Below, one piece after another: positions 48,994 to 57,992 of a stretch of 64,000 bases of DNA. A program made the translations under genes and the position numbers. Source of the stretch: Pseudonocardia sp. 73-21 (GTDB lineage: Bacteria > Actinomycetota > Actinomycetes > Mycobacteriales > Pseudonocardiaceae); contig NZ_MKVV01000035.1 in the NCBI RefSeq assembly GCF_001899645.1, forward strand, positions 37,253-101,252. Direction: 5' to 3'. Positions within the stretch are counted from its first letter, which is position 1, and each line of letters opens with the position of its first letter. The notes under the pieces are model-generated. The model did not search any database and had not been told where the DNA came from. It saw nothing but the letters and a program-made list of their open reading frames with translations.

Positions 48994-49659
48994 TCAGTCC
49001 TCGTCGCGCTGCGAACGGAGGTAGGTCAGCACGGCGAGCACCCGACGGTGCTGTTCGGAGGCGTCCGGCTGCAGGCCCAGCTTCCCGAAGATCCCGGCGA
49101 TGTGCTTCTCCACGGCCTTCGCCGTGACGAACAGCTGACCGGCGATGCCGTTGTTCGATCGTCCCTCGGCCATCAGGCGCAACACGTCCAGCTCCCGCTC
49201 GGAGAGCGCCCCGATGGCGCTCTTCCTGTCTCCTCGCGGCCGCTCGACGAGACGTTTCGCCAGCACGGGTTCGATGACGATCTCGCCGTCGCCGATCCGG
49301 GCGAGGGTGTCGGTGAGGACGTCGACGCTGCCGACCTTCTCCTTGAGCCGGTAGCCGATCGCGTCGGTGCCGATCTGCAGGATCCGCATCAGGTAGTGCG
49401 ACTCGGCGTAGTGGGAGAGGAACAGCAGCCCCATCTCCGGGTGCGCCGCGCGCAGGCGCTCGGCGGTCACCAGGCCGCCGTCGGGTTCGGGCGGCATGCG
49501 GATGTCGAGGATCGCGACGTCCGCCGGCTGGCTCCGCAGCAGCTCGACCAGCGTGTCGCCGTCCTCGGTGCAGCCGACGACGTCGTGGCCCGCGGCCTGC
49601 AGGAGCATCACGAGGCCCTCGCGGAAGAGGGCGCCGTCCTCGGCGAGTGCTACGCGCAC
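48994..49659 (-). CDS. NarL/LuxR-family response regulator
   Basis: A 221-residue regulator from GTG 49659. The receiver has VALAEDGALFREGL (Glu-Asp acidic pair), the phospho-acceptor Asp in VAILDIRMPPEPDGG and Lys in RLKEKVG. C-terminal HTH: LSERELDVLRLMAEGRSNNG and TAKAVEKHIAGIFGKLGL. It sits between one minimal kinase-like gene (10-base overlap) and two larger ones, so all four act together. Targets are unknown; its own operon and the divergent genes are the first candidates. Confidence 0.93.
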   Translation of the reverse strand: MRVALAEDGALFREGLVMLLQAAGHDVVGCTEDGDTLVELLRSQPADVAILDIRMPPEPDGGLVTAERLRAAHPEMGLLFLSHYAESHYLMRILQIGTDAIGYRLKEKVGSVDVLTDTLARIGDGEIVIEPVLAKRLVERPRGDRKSAIGALSERELDVLRLMAEGRSNNGIAGQLFVTAKAVEKHIAGIFGKLGLQPDASEQHRRVLAVLTYLRSQRDED

Positions 49660-50318
49660 GCGAGCCTCGCCGTGATCGTGCCGACCTCGGGTCCGCCCGC
49701 GACGTCGACGGTGCCGTCGAGGTGCTGGAGCAGCCCGCGCACGGTGTCGACGTGAAGGAGCTCGGTGCCCGCGACCTCCACGATGAGCCGGTCGCCGGCC
49801 CGGTCGACGACCACCGAGACCGACGGGGCCCCGGGTGGGCGCGATCCGAGGCACTGCGCCACCGCGAAGTAGGCCGCACCCTCGATCGCGGGGTCGAAAC
49901 GTTCCGACGTGGCCGACACGCGCACCGAACCCGTCCGCTCCGCCAGCTCCGTCAGGGCCGGTCCGAGGCCCGCCTCGTCCAGGAGCGCGGGATAGATGTC
50001 GTGCTCGACCGCGCGGAGCTCCTGCAGCACGGCGTGCAGCTCGTCCTGCAGCCCGACGATCGTCTCGTGCAGGGCGGGTTCGAGGCCGGTGACCTCGTGC
50101 CGTACGAGGCCGAGTTGCAGTGTGAGCGCCGAGATGCGCAGCGCTGCCCCGTCGTGCAGCTGGCGCTGCAGGAGCCGGCGTCGCGTCCACTGCTCGCTCT
50201 GCAGTCGCAGCAGCGCCGCGCACAGTGCAACACCCGATGGGGTGGCGTTCGACGAGGTGGCGCTCGATGGCGCGGCGCTCGGCGGCGCTTCCGTGCGTGG
50301 TGTGCGCGCCGGCGTCAT
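49650..50318 (-). CDS. Minimal HisKA_3-like protein with degenerate ATPase domain
   Basis: A 222-residue soluble protein. It has a kinase-type dimerisation box with His (RRLLQRQLHDGAALRISALT), a second helix with YPALLDEAGLGPAL, and a short ATPase-like remainder (IEGAAYFAVAQCLGSRP ... VVVDRAGDRLIVEVAG). The Asn/Gly motifs needed to bind ATP are not visible, and there is no sensor or membrane segment. It is the first gene of the operon. It may dephosphorylate the response regulator or form mixed dimers with the complete kinase. Confidence 0.8.
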   Translation of the reverse strand: MTPARTPRTEAPPSAAPSSATSSNATPSGVALCAALLRLQSEQWTRRRLLQRQLHDGAALRISALTLQLGLVRHEVTGLEPALHETIVGLQDELHAVLQELRAVEHDIYPALLDEAGLGPALTELAERTGSVRVSATSERFDPAIEGAAYFAVAQCLGSRPPGAPSVSVVVDRAGDRLIVEVAGTELLHVDTVRGLLQHLDGTVDVAGGPEVGTITARLACA

Positions 50319-50514
50319 CGGGCCATGGTCGTGCAGGTCGGTCGTCGGGGGAATGGGGTAAACCCCACGTCGCTGCGCGGGGCGACACCCCGCGGGAAGT
50401 AGGGCTCGACAGCACCGGCGTGGGGCTCACTCGATCGTGCCCGACGAGGTTTCCGGGCAGTGTTCTCGCCATGCCGGACGGACGATCCGGAGCCCACGAC
50501 GAGACGAGGCCACT
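50319..50514. promoter_or_regulatory. Divergent promoter region of the signalling cluster
   Basis: A 196-bp gap between the leftward kinase operon and the rightward His-rich gene. It contains the palindrome GGGGT-AA-ACCCC at 50355-50366, a good operator candidate for the NarL-type regulator. I could not settle on -10 boxes. Confidence 0.45.
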
Positions 50515-50748
50515 GTGTTCAAGAGCCACCACCAGCCGTCCCACCACCATGGCGGGCACCACGACGGACACCACCACGGCGGTGAGCACCACTACCTGCC
50601 CTACCAGCCGGAGCACGGCTGCTACGACTGGAACCCGCCGCACTGCCCGGAGCCGACGTGGTGGGACGACAACCACTGCTGGGAGCCGCGCGACGAGCAC
50701 TGCGGTGGATACGAGCACCCGCCCGTGTGCCACCCCGTCTGTCACTGA
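50515..50748 (+). CDS. Small His/Cys/Trp-rich protein, probable metal binder
   Basis: A 77-residue protein from GTG 50515. It holds 19 His, 6 Cys and 4 Trp. The N-terminal half is a His tract (HHHGGHHDGHHHGGEHH); the C-terminal half has spaced Cys and His (PPHCPEP, DNHCWEP, DEHCGG, PVCHPVCH). No signal peptide or membrane segment is visible. Composition suggests binding of Zn, Ni or Cu. No recognised family. The dynamin-like stalk gene follows 41 bases later with its own RBS, so the two are probably one transcript, divergent from the kinase operon. Confidence 0.75.
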   Translation: MFKSHHQPSHHHGGHHDGHHHGGEHHYLPYQPEHGCYDWNPPHCPEPTWWDDNHCWEPRDEHCGGYEHPPVCHPVCH

Positions 50749-50789
50749 CCGCGTCCCGGCCCCTGCAGCAGGATCGAGAAGGAGTCCCG

Positions 50790-51980
50790 ATGAACCCCAC
50801 GCAGGGGCCGGGTCCGCACCCCGCCACCGAGGTGCGGTCCCTGCTGGAGCTCGCACAGCAGGGCGCCATGGCCAACGACCGGCCCGACCTCACCACCCGG
50901 CTCGCCGCCACCGGCCGCATCCTCGACGCGGCCACCGCGCCGGTGGAGCAGGAACGGGCGGTGCGCGCGGCGGCCGCCGAGACGCTGCGCGCGGTCGGCT
51001 CGCTCGAGATCGACCTGCGGGCGCGGCGCGCGGCGCTGGGTGACCCCGGGCGTGCCGCCCGTCTGCAGGCCGAGCTGCTGAGCGCCGAGGCACGCGCCGA
51101 GCGGTTCGCCCACGCGGCGAGGGAGTGGCCGCACCTGTTCGGCGAGGGTTTCGCGGGTGTCGCCTCCGACAGCGAGTTCCACGTCCGGGCGATGATGCGG
51201 GCGATCGTCGCCGACGCCGAGATCGATGTCCGCACCGGGAAGGGCACACGGGATGCCGACCGGTTGGAGGCCTGGCTGCGCGGCCGGTTGGAAGCCGAGG
51301 CCGACCTCGCCTACGAGCAGGTGCACGCCGGTGTCCGGGGAGTGTCCGCCATGATCGCCACACATCTCGGCCTGGCGCCCGCGCAGCCGGTTCCACTGCT
51401 TCCCGCGGCCCCGGCGGGCCGGCTCGTGTCGGACCTTCCCGCCCGGCGTTCGGTTCCGGCCGGGAGCTCGCTGCCGTCGCGGCTGCTCACGGTGCTCATG
51501 CCGGGGTACGGCGGCATCATGATGGCGCTGGTCGTGTCCCGGTTCCTCGGCCTGGACCTGCCCACCTGGGTGATCCTCACCTGCGCGGCGGCCGGGGCGC
51601 TCGCGCTCGGCGGTGCGGCGGCGAGCGGGGAGCGGGCCCGCCAACGTGACCGGCGGGCCGCCGAAGCGATGACGATGGTGCGCGCCATGGTCGAGGATTT
51701 CCAGCTGACGCTGTCCAAGCAGCTGCGCGATGCGACGCGGGTCCTGCAGCAGGACCTGCGCCGCCGGACGACCGATCTGGTCGCGCGGCACTCGGTCGAG
51801 GTGTCCGAGGAGCGCGACCGGGTCGGGCTCGCCGCCGTGGCCGCCGGCCGGGCTCCCGACGACCTGCGCGACATCGACGACGACCTCGCCGCGCTCGCCG
51901 GCATCCGGACGCGGGCCGCGGCGCTGCTGCGTCGCGACTCGCCCGCCCGGCCCGGCCGGAACCTGAGTTCCGTCGCCTGA
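50790..51980 (+). CDS. Dynamin-like (IniA-type) membrane stalk protein without GTPase domain
   Basis: A 396-residue protein from ATG 50790 with AGAAGGAG just upstream. Long helices (residues about 15-190, for example RLEAWLRGRLEAEADLAYEQ) lead to a hydrophobic hairpin at about 236-277 (LLTVLMPGYGGIMMALVVS and PTWVILTCAAAGALALGG). A second helical arm follows (RAAEAMTMVRAMVEDFQLTL, KQLRDATRVLQQDLRRRTTD). This matches the C-terminal stalk and membrane paddle of bacterial dynamin-like proteins such as IniA. No P-loop is present anywhere. The missing GTPase head may be supplied by the kinase-GTPase fusion of the divergent operon. Confidence 0.78.
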   Translation: MNPTQGPGPHPATEVRSLLELAQQGAMANDRPDLTTRLAATGRILDAATAPVEQERAVRAAAAETLRAVGSLEIDLRARRAALGDPGRAARLQAELLSAEARAERFAHAAREWPHLFGEGFAGVASDSEFHVRAMMRAIVADAEIDVRTGKGTRDADRLEAWLRGRLEAEADLAYEQVHAGVRGVSAMIATHLGLAPAQPVPLLPAAPAGRLVSDLPARRSVPAGSSLPSRLLTVLMPGYGGIMMALVVSRFLGLDLPTWVILTCAAAGALALGGAAASGERARQRDRRAAEAMTMVRAMVEDFQLTLSKQLRDATRVLQQDLRRRTTDLVARHSVEVSEERDRVGLAAVAAGRAPDDLRDIDDDLAALAGIRTRAAALLRRDSPARPGRNLSSVA

Positions 51981-51997
51981 CCGGGCCGCGCTGGTGG

Positions 51998-54490
51998 TCA
52001 GCCGGCGATCGACATGACCGAGACGTCGTTCGAGTCGATGTTGGTGACGTAGGCGTGCTTGCCGTCCGGCGCCACGAAGACGTTGGTCGGCGAGGTGCCG
52101 ACACCGACCGTGGCCGTCACCGCGCCCTTCACGGTGTCGATCACCGACACGGTGTTGCTCTCGTCGTTCACCACGTAGGCGTGCCGTGAGTCCCCGGAGA
52201 ACGCGACGCTCTGGGGCTTCTTCTGGACCGGGATCGCGCCGAGCACTGTGTTCGTGATCGGGTTGATGACCGTGATGTCGTCACCGTCGTAGTCGACGAC
52301 GTAGAGATGGGCGCCGTCCGGCGACATCGAGATGCTGTGCGGGCTCCTCCCCACGGGGATCTCCGCGACGGTGGCACCGGTGCCCGCGTCGAGCACGGTG
52401 ACGATGTTCGACGCGTGGTCGGCGACGTAGACGCGCCGCCCGTCGTTGGAGAACGCGACGCTGTGCGGGTTGGGTTTGACCGCGATCTTGTTGACGATCG
52501 TGTTGGTCGCCGTGTCGATCACGGAGACGAGGTTGGCGTCGTGGTTGGGGACGTATACCTGCTTGCCGTTCGGGCTGATCGCGATCGCGTAGGGGAACTT
52601 CTCGGCTGGCACCGAGGCGATCACCTGCCGGCTGGCGGTGTCGACGGCGATCACGGAGTTCCCGGTCTGCGCTCCCTTGTCGTAGATGCTGACGTAGGCC
52701 CGCTTGTCGTCGGGGGTGAAGATCACGAACTGCGGTGGCCCGGCAGGGATCGCGATGGAGGCCACGACGGCGTCGCTGGCGATGTCGATCACCGAGATCG
52801 AGTTCGTGGACGTGCTCGTGACGTAGGCGAACTTCCCGTCGTGGGTCACGGCGCCCGCCTCCGGGGCCGCGGCCACCGTGATCAGCCCGGTCACGGTCGG
52901 CTGGTCGATGCTGACGGCGTGGGCGGTCGGCAGCGTGATCCGGGGCTCGACGGCCGTCACCGCAGGTGGGGGAGTCAAGGCGGCCGGATCTTTGGCCGAC
53001 GCCCACGTCGGCACCAGCACGGCCGCGGCGCCGACGACTAGCACGACGACGACCGCGGCGGCGAGGAGCGGCAGTCGCCGCCCGCGCCGCGGCGGGGGAC
53101 CGGCCGGAGCAGGCCCGGCGGCCACCGGGGAAGGAACGGGTGGTGCGGGCAGCCGCAGCAGGGGGTGGGGCTGCCCGGCCCGGTTTCCACCTGGTGCGGG
53201 GTTGGCGTAGGCGGGCCCGGCGGGGGAGGGAGGGCTCGGCATCGGGATGGCCGGGTGCAGCGGAGCCGGTGCCTCGGGCTGCGGCGCGGACCGCACCCCA
53301 CTGGCGGCGGCCATGGCAACCGCCGGCGCGACCGGGTGCGGGATGTGGACCGTGGTCTCGTCGTCCACGGGACGGGTGGGGGCCGGGACGGTGGCCGTCG
53401 GGGTCCGGTTCACCGGGGCCGGATGCTGGAGAGCCGTCGCCGCCACCGACGCGGCTCCGAGTGCCACCCCGTACTTCGGGTGCGTGTCCACCACCACCGG
53501 GCGTCCCAGGTCCTGCATGACCATGCGGGCCACCAGCGGGATGCGCGAGGATCCGCCCACCAGCAGCACTGCGCTGAGATCGGTGGCGTCGACCTGCGCC
53601 GAGCGCAGCGTTCGGGCGAGAGCGCCCACAGTGGACTCGATCGGGGCGCGAACCATCTCCTCGAACCCCGCGCGCGTCAGCGGCACCTCGAAGTGGCGGC
53701 CCGGCAGGAACACCGGGATGACGGTCTCGGTGTCGACCGACAGCGCCTCCTTGGCCAGCACGCAGTCCTGGCGCAGCCGCGCCAGCGCGACCACGATCGT
53801 GGGATCGCTCATGTCCAGTTCGGACAACGCGCCCCCGGCCGTGTAGTTGACGTAGGCCAGGATGGCCTCGTCGAAGTCGACGCCGCCCAGTCGCTCGATG
53901 CCCTCGGGAGTCCCCAGGATCTCCAAACCGCCGTCGCGCTTGCGCAGGATCGTGGCGTCGAACGTGCCGCCGCCGAGGTCGTACACGGCCACCATCTCGC
54001 CGTCGTCGAGCCGCGCCGAGGTCACGTAGTGGGCTGCGGCCGCCTCCGGTTCGGTGATCATCTGCGGCCCGGTCAGGCGCGACGCGAGGGCCACCTCGTC
54101 GAAGAGCTCACGCCGGTAGGGACCCCAGTTCGCCGGGTAGGTGAGCACCACCTGCGCGGGTGGCCCGCCCTCGGACTCGGCCACCTTCTCGAGCACGTCG
54201 TTGAGCAGGGCTCCGAGCAGGTCGGGAACCGCGCACGACACGCCACCGAGGATGACGGGCGTCGGGTCGCCCAGTCGCCGCTTGAACTCCCGCCCGACCC
54301 GGTCCGGGTTGCTGACCGCACGGCGGTCGGCGGCGTCTCCGGTGATCATGCTGCCGTCCTCGCGGAGGTAGACCACCGCGGGCGACACCAGCGCCCTGTC
54401 GCCGAGGGTGACCATCTCCGGCCCGGTCGGGCGGGCGATGGCCGCCGCCACGAAGGTCGTACCGATGTCGACACCGAGGCCGTATGTCAC
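51998..54490 (-). CDS. Hsp70-family ATPase fused through a membrane segment to a YncE-type beta-propeller
   Basis: An 830-residue protein. Residues 1-355 are an Hsp70/actin-type ATPase: GLGVDIGTTFVAAAI (phosphate 1), VAVYDLGGGTFDATIL (phosphate 2) and AVLLVGGSSRIPLVARM (adenosine). There is no Hsp70 substrate-binding domain. A Pro-rich linker (356-470) leads to a basic stop and a membrane segment (RRGRRLPLLAAAVVVVLVVG, about 468-495). Residues 530-830 are about seven repeats of roughly 42 residues with YVTSTSTNSISVIDI or similar, a YncE/NHL-type propeller, expected outside the membrane. The layout suggests signal transfer across the membrane. It converges with the stalk gene (17-base gap). 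Confidence 0.93.
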   Translation of the reverse strand: MTYGLGVDIGTTFVAAAIARPTGPEMVTLGDRALVSPAVVYLREDGSMITGDAADRRAVSNPDRVGREFKRRLGDPTPVILGGVSCAVPDLLGALLNDVLEKVAESEGGPPAQVVLTYPANWGPYRRELFDEVALASRLTGPQMITEPEAAAAHYVTSARLDDGEMVAVYDLGGGTFDATILRKRDGGLEILGTPEGIERLGGVDFDEAILAYVNYTAGGALSELDMSDPTIVVALARLRQDCVLAKEALSVDTETVIPVFLPGRHFEVPLTRAGFEEMVRAPIESTVGALARTLRSAQVDATDLSAVLLVGGSSRIPLVARMVMQDLGRPVVVDTHPKYGVALGAASVAATALQHPAPVNRTPTATVPAPTRPVDDETTVHIPHPVAPAVAMAAASGVRSAPQPEAPAPLHPAIPMPSPPSPAGPAYANPAPGGNRAGQPHPLLRLPAPPVPSPVAAGPAPAGPPPRRGRRLPLLAAAVVVVLVVGAAAVLVPTWASAKDPAALTPPPAVTAVEPRITLPTAHAVSIDQPTVTGLITVAAAPEAGAVTHDGKFAYVTSTSTNSISVIDIASDAVVASIAIPAGPPQFVIFTPDDKRAYVSIYDKGAQTGNSVIAVDTASRQVIASVPAEKFPYAIAISPNGKQVYVPNHDANLVSVIDTATNTIVNKIAVKPNPHSVAFSNDGRRVYVADHASNIVTVLDAGTGATVAEIPVGRSPHSISMSPDGAHLYVVDYDGDDITVINPITNTVLGAIPVQKKPQSVAFSGDSRHAYVVNDESNTVSVIDTVKGAVTATVGVGTSPTNVFVAPDGKHAYVTNIDSNDVSVMSIAG

Positions 54491-54542
54491 AACTTCTCCC
54501 CTACTCAGATCGAATCATCACGAGATGTACGAACGTCCGGTA

Positions 54543-54998
54543 CTAGCCGAGTGCGATGGAGTCGCCGTCGACGGCGATCGAGCGTGGGGAGAGCGCTCGG
54601 AGGGCCGGGCCACGCACGACGGCGCCGTCCGCGACGGCGAAGCGGCTTCCGTGGCACGGACAGCCGATGGTGCCGTCGACGACCAGGTTGACCAGGCAGC
54701 CGTCGTGCGGGCAGACGGAGCTGAAGGCGGTGAAGGTGCCGCTCGTCGGTTGTGTCACGACGATCCGGTGCTCCGGGACGATCAACCCCCCACCGATCGG
54801 CACGTCGGAGGTGTGGGCGAGGACCGTCGGCGCGGGACTCTCGCGGGCGGCGGGGGCCGAGCAGGCCACCGACACCGCGGGTAGGGCCAGCAGGCCGGCT
54901 ACCAGCACGCCGCGGCGGTTCGGATCCGCCAAGGCCTCCGTCGCACCGGCGTCGTCGCTCGGATGAGGACTGCACACGGCAGCGTGTTCGCGCCACAC
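54543..54998 (-). CDS. Rieske [2Fe-2S] protein, exported
   Basis: A 151-residue protein from GTG 54998. A twin-Arg-like NRRGVLVAGLLALPAVSVAC signal ends in a Cys that could be lipid-modified. The cluster motifs are CPHDGCLVN and CPCHGSRF, with the two Cys and two His ligands in place. Such small Rieske proteins act as extracytoplasmic electron carriers; the partner is not evident. It lies 52 bp after the Hsp70-propeller start region on the same strand, upstream of that gene, so the two may share a transcript. Confidence 0.9.
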   Translation of the reverse strand: MWREHAAVCSPHPSDDAGATEALADPNRRGVLVAGLLALPAVSVACSAPAARESPAPTVLAHTSDVPIGGGLIVPEHRIVVTQPTSGTFTAFSSVCPHDGCLVNLVVDGTIGCPCHGSRFAVADGAVVRGPALRALSPRSIAVDGDSIALG

Positions 54999-55056
54999 GT
55001 GTCCGTCGTTACAGCGGGTCGTCGCCCGGTTGCGGACCGGTGATCACCGCCTTCGA

Positions 55057-55686
55057 TCAGGCCGTGAGATCGGCGACCGTGTGGTGTGCGCCGGCGGCCC
55101 GTAGTTCGGCCGCGTCCGATGTGGTCGTGATCCCGATGATCGTCCCCACCCCCGCGGCAACCAGCGCGCGTACCCCCGAGGGCGCGTCCTCGACAGCGGC
55201 GCAGTGAGCCGGCGCGATCCCGAGACGCCTGCAGGCGAGCAGGTACCCCTCGGGGGAGGGCTTGCCCTCACTCACCATCTCCGCGGTGACCAGCACCGGG
55301 GCGCGGACGTCGAGCACGTCCTCCAGCACCTCGCGGGCCCAGGCCGACCCCGCGCTGGTCACGATGGCGGCGGGCGTCCCTGCGGCGTCGAGTGCGCGGA
55401 AGGCCGCCACCGCCCCCCCGACGATCTCGATGGCGCCGGCGGGCTGGGCTTCGAGCACGGCGAGGGCCGTGGACACGTCCGGCCAGGGGCCGGGCATGAG
55501 GGCGAGTACGTCGCGCGCCCGGCGGCCCTTCACCGTTCGGTCGTAGGCGTCGTCGTCGATCGTGACGGCCCAGTGATCGAAGAAGCCCTGCCACGCCCGA
55601 CGGTGCACGTGCTCGCTGCGCACCAGCGTGCCGTCCATGTCGAACAGGACGGCCCGGGCACCGGCGAGCGCGGCGCTCAGCCCCAC
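55057..55686 (-). CDS. HAD-superfamily hydrolase, beta-phosphoglucomutase-like
   Basis: A 209-residue HAD-IA protein. Motif I AVLFDMDGTLVRSE, motif II AIVTSAGSAWARE, motif III GKPSPEGYLLACRRLG, motif IV AAVEDAPSGVRALVAAG. A four-helix cap lies at about 20-85. It acts on small sugar phosphates in related proteins. The start overlaps the EIIA stop by 10 bases, which places it as the last gene of the leftward PTS arm; a role in clearing phosphosugars is plausible but unproven. Confidence 0.9.
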   Translation of the reverse strand: MGLSAALAGARAVLFDMDGTLVRSEHVHRRAWQGFFDHWAVTIDDDAYDRTVKGRRARDVLALMPGPWPDVSTALAVLEAQPAGAIEIVGGAVAAFRALDAAGTPAAIVTSAGSAWAREVLEDVLDVRAPVLVTAEMVSEGKPSPEGYLLACRRLGIAPAHCAAVEDAPSGVRALVAAGVGTIIGITTTSDAAELRAAGAHHTVADLTA

Positions 55687-56123
55687 GTGAAGAGTGCTTC
55701 GCCCGCCTCGACGGCGCCCTCGGCCGGGGCCGGGACGCTGCCGGGCGCGGAGTCCAGGACCACCACCGGGCAGATGGCCGACAGCCCGCCGGCGCGGACG
55801 GCGCCGGGGTCGAACGTGACCACCGGGTCGCCCGCCACCACCACCGCGCCCTCCTCCGCGTGCAGGGTGAACCCCTCGCCCTTCAGGCCCACCGTGTCGA
55901 TCCCGAGGTGCACGAGGATCCCGGTGCCGGACGCGGCGAGCACGACGAAGGCGTGCGGGTGCAGCTTGACCAGCGTGCCGTCGACGGGGCTGACCACCTG
56001 GACGGGACCCGCGCCGGTGGGCTCCACGGCCACGCCCGCACCCACCATCTCCCCGGCGAAGACGGCATCGGGAACGGCCGCGAGGGGGTGCGCGGTGCCG
56101 GCGAGCGGCGACCGGACGATCAC
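55677..56123 (-). CDS. crr: PTS glucose-type EIIA component
   Basis: A 148-residue cytoplasmic phosphocarrier from GTG 56123. The active-site His pair is visible: KLHPHAFVV (His57) and GILVHLGIDTVGL (His72, the phosphorylated one), with GEGFTLHAEEGAVV. It takes phosphate from HPr and passes it to EIIB. The GTG overlaps the EIIB stop by 4 bases. In this group of actinomycetes the GlcNAc/glucose-type PTS is split into separate EIIA, EIIB and EIIC genes, as seen here. Confidence 0.95.
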   Translation of the reverse strand: MIVRSPLAGTAHPLAAVPDAVFAGEMVGAGVAVEPTGAGPVQVVSPVDGTLVKLHPHAFVVLAASGTGILVHLGIDTVGLKGEGFTLHAEEGAVVVAGDPVVTFDPGAVRAGGLSAICPVVVLDSAPGSVPAPAEGAVEAGEALFTWG

Positions 56124-56350
56124 AGCAGGTCGTTGACGTCGTCGGCCAGCATGTCGGCCTCGGGCCCGACCACGACCTGGATGATCGTGCCCGCCACGAC
56201 CACGCCGTGCGCGCCGGTGGCCCTGAGCGCCTTCTCGTCCACCCTGCCGGGGTCCTTCACCTCGGTGCGCAGCCGCGTGATGCAGCCCTCGACCTCGACG
56301 ATGTTGGCGGCGCCACCGAGCCCGGCGACGATGTCCTCGGCCTTCGACAT
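56120..56350 (-). CDS. PTS GlcNAc/glucose-type EIIB component
   Basis: A 76-residue protein with the phosphorylated Cys23 in NIVEVEGCITRLRTEV, followed by TGAHGVVVAGTIIQVVVGPEA. The length equals a free-standing EIIB domain. It transfers phosphate to the incoming sugar at EIIC. First gene of the leftward arm (EIIB-EIIA-HAD); divergent from EIIC across 131 bp that hold two matching palindromes. Confidence 0.95.
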   Translation of the reverse strand: MSKAEDIVAGLGGAANIVEVEGCITRLRTEVKDPGRVDEKALRATGAHGVVVAGTIIQVVVGPEADMLADDVNDLL

Positions 56351-56380
56351 GATCTCTCCTCGCATCGGGGTGGTTGACAC

Positions 56381-56397
56381 GACCGGACCGCCCGGTC
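56381..56397. promoter_or_regulatory. GntR/DasR-type operator candidate, site 1
   Basis: GACCGG-ACCGC-CCGGTC, an exact 6-bp inverted repeat. A TTGACA (-35 consensus for the rightward direction) lies at 56374-56379 directly before it. Site 2 shares the first 10 bases. Confidence 0.6.
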
Positions 56398-56417
56398 ATC
56401 CTTCCGCCACTGGTTAT

Positions 56418-56434
56418 GACCGGACCGTACCGGT
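56418..56434. promoter_or_regulatory. GntR/DasR-type operator candidate, site 2
   Basis: GACCGG-ACCGT-ACCGGT, nearly the same as site 1, 37 bases away centre to centre, and also preceded by TGGTT. Paired sites between the two arms of a PTS regulon that ends in a GntR/UTRA gene are best explained as its operators. Confidence 0.6.
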
Positions 56435-56481
56435 GGTGCACGCTCCACGGCAACGGTCACCCGAGCGCCGGAGGATTGTTC

Positions 56482-57728
<1,247 letters not shown>

Positions 57729-57732
<4 letters not shown>

Positions 57733-57992
57733 GCACCCGCACCGTCACCGTCGCGTCGACGGTGGGCCTGCACGCCCGCCCGGCCGCCACCTTCACCCGC
57801 GCCGCCGCCGGCGCCGGGGTCCCCGTGACGATCGCCGTCGCCGGGAAGGACCCCGTCAACGCGGCCAGCATGCTGAGCGTGATGACGCTCGGCGTGGAGC
57901 ACGGCCAGGAGGTCACCCTCGCGGCCGAGGGCGAGGGTGCCGACGAGGCCCTGGACGCGCTGGTCGAGCTGCTGGCGACGGATCTCGGCTGA
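57729..57992 (+). CDS. ptsH: Phosphocarrier protein HPr
   Basis: An 87-residue protein with the phosphorylated His in STVGLHARPAATFT (His15) and the Ser46-type region VNAASMLSVMTLGV. It relays phosphate from EI to EIIA. It overlaps the EIIC stop (ATGA) and the EI start (TGATG). Having ptsH and ptsI inside a sugar-specific operon suggests this is the main or only PTS of the strain, or a dedicated second set. Confidence 0.96.
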
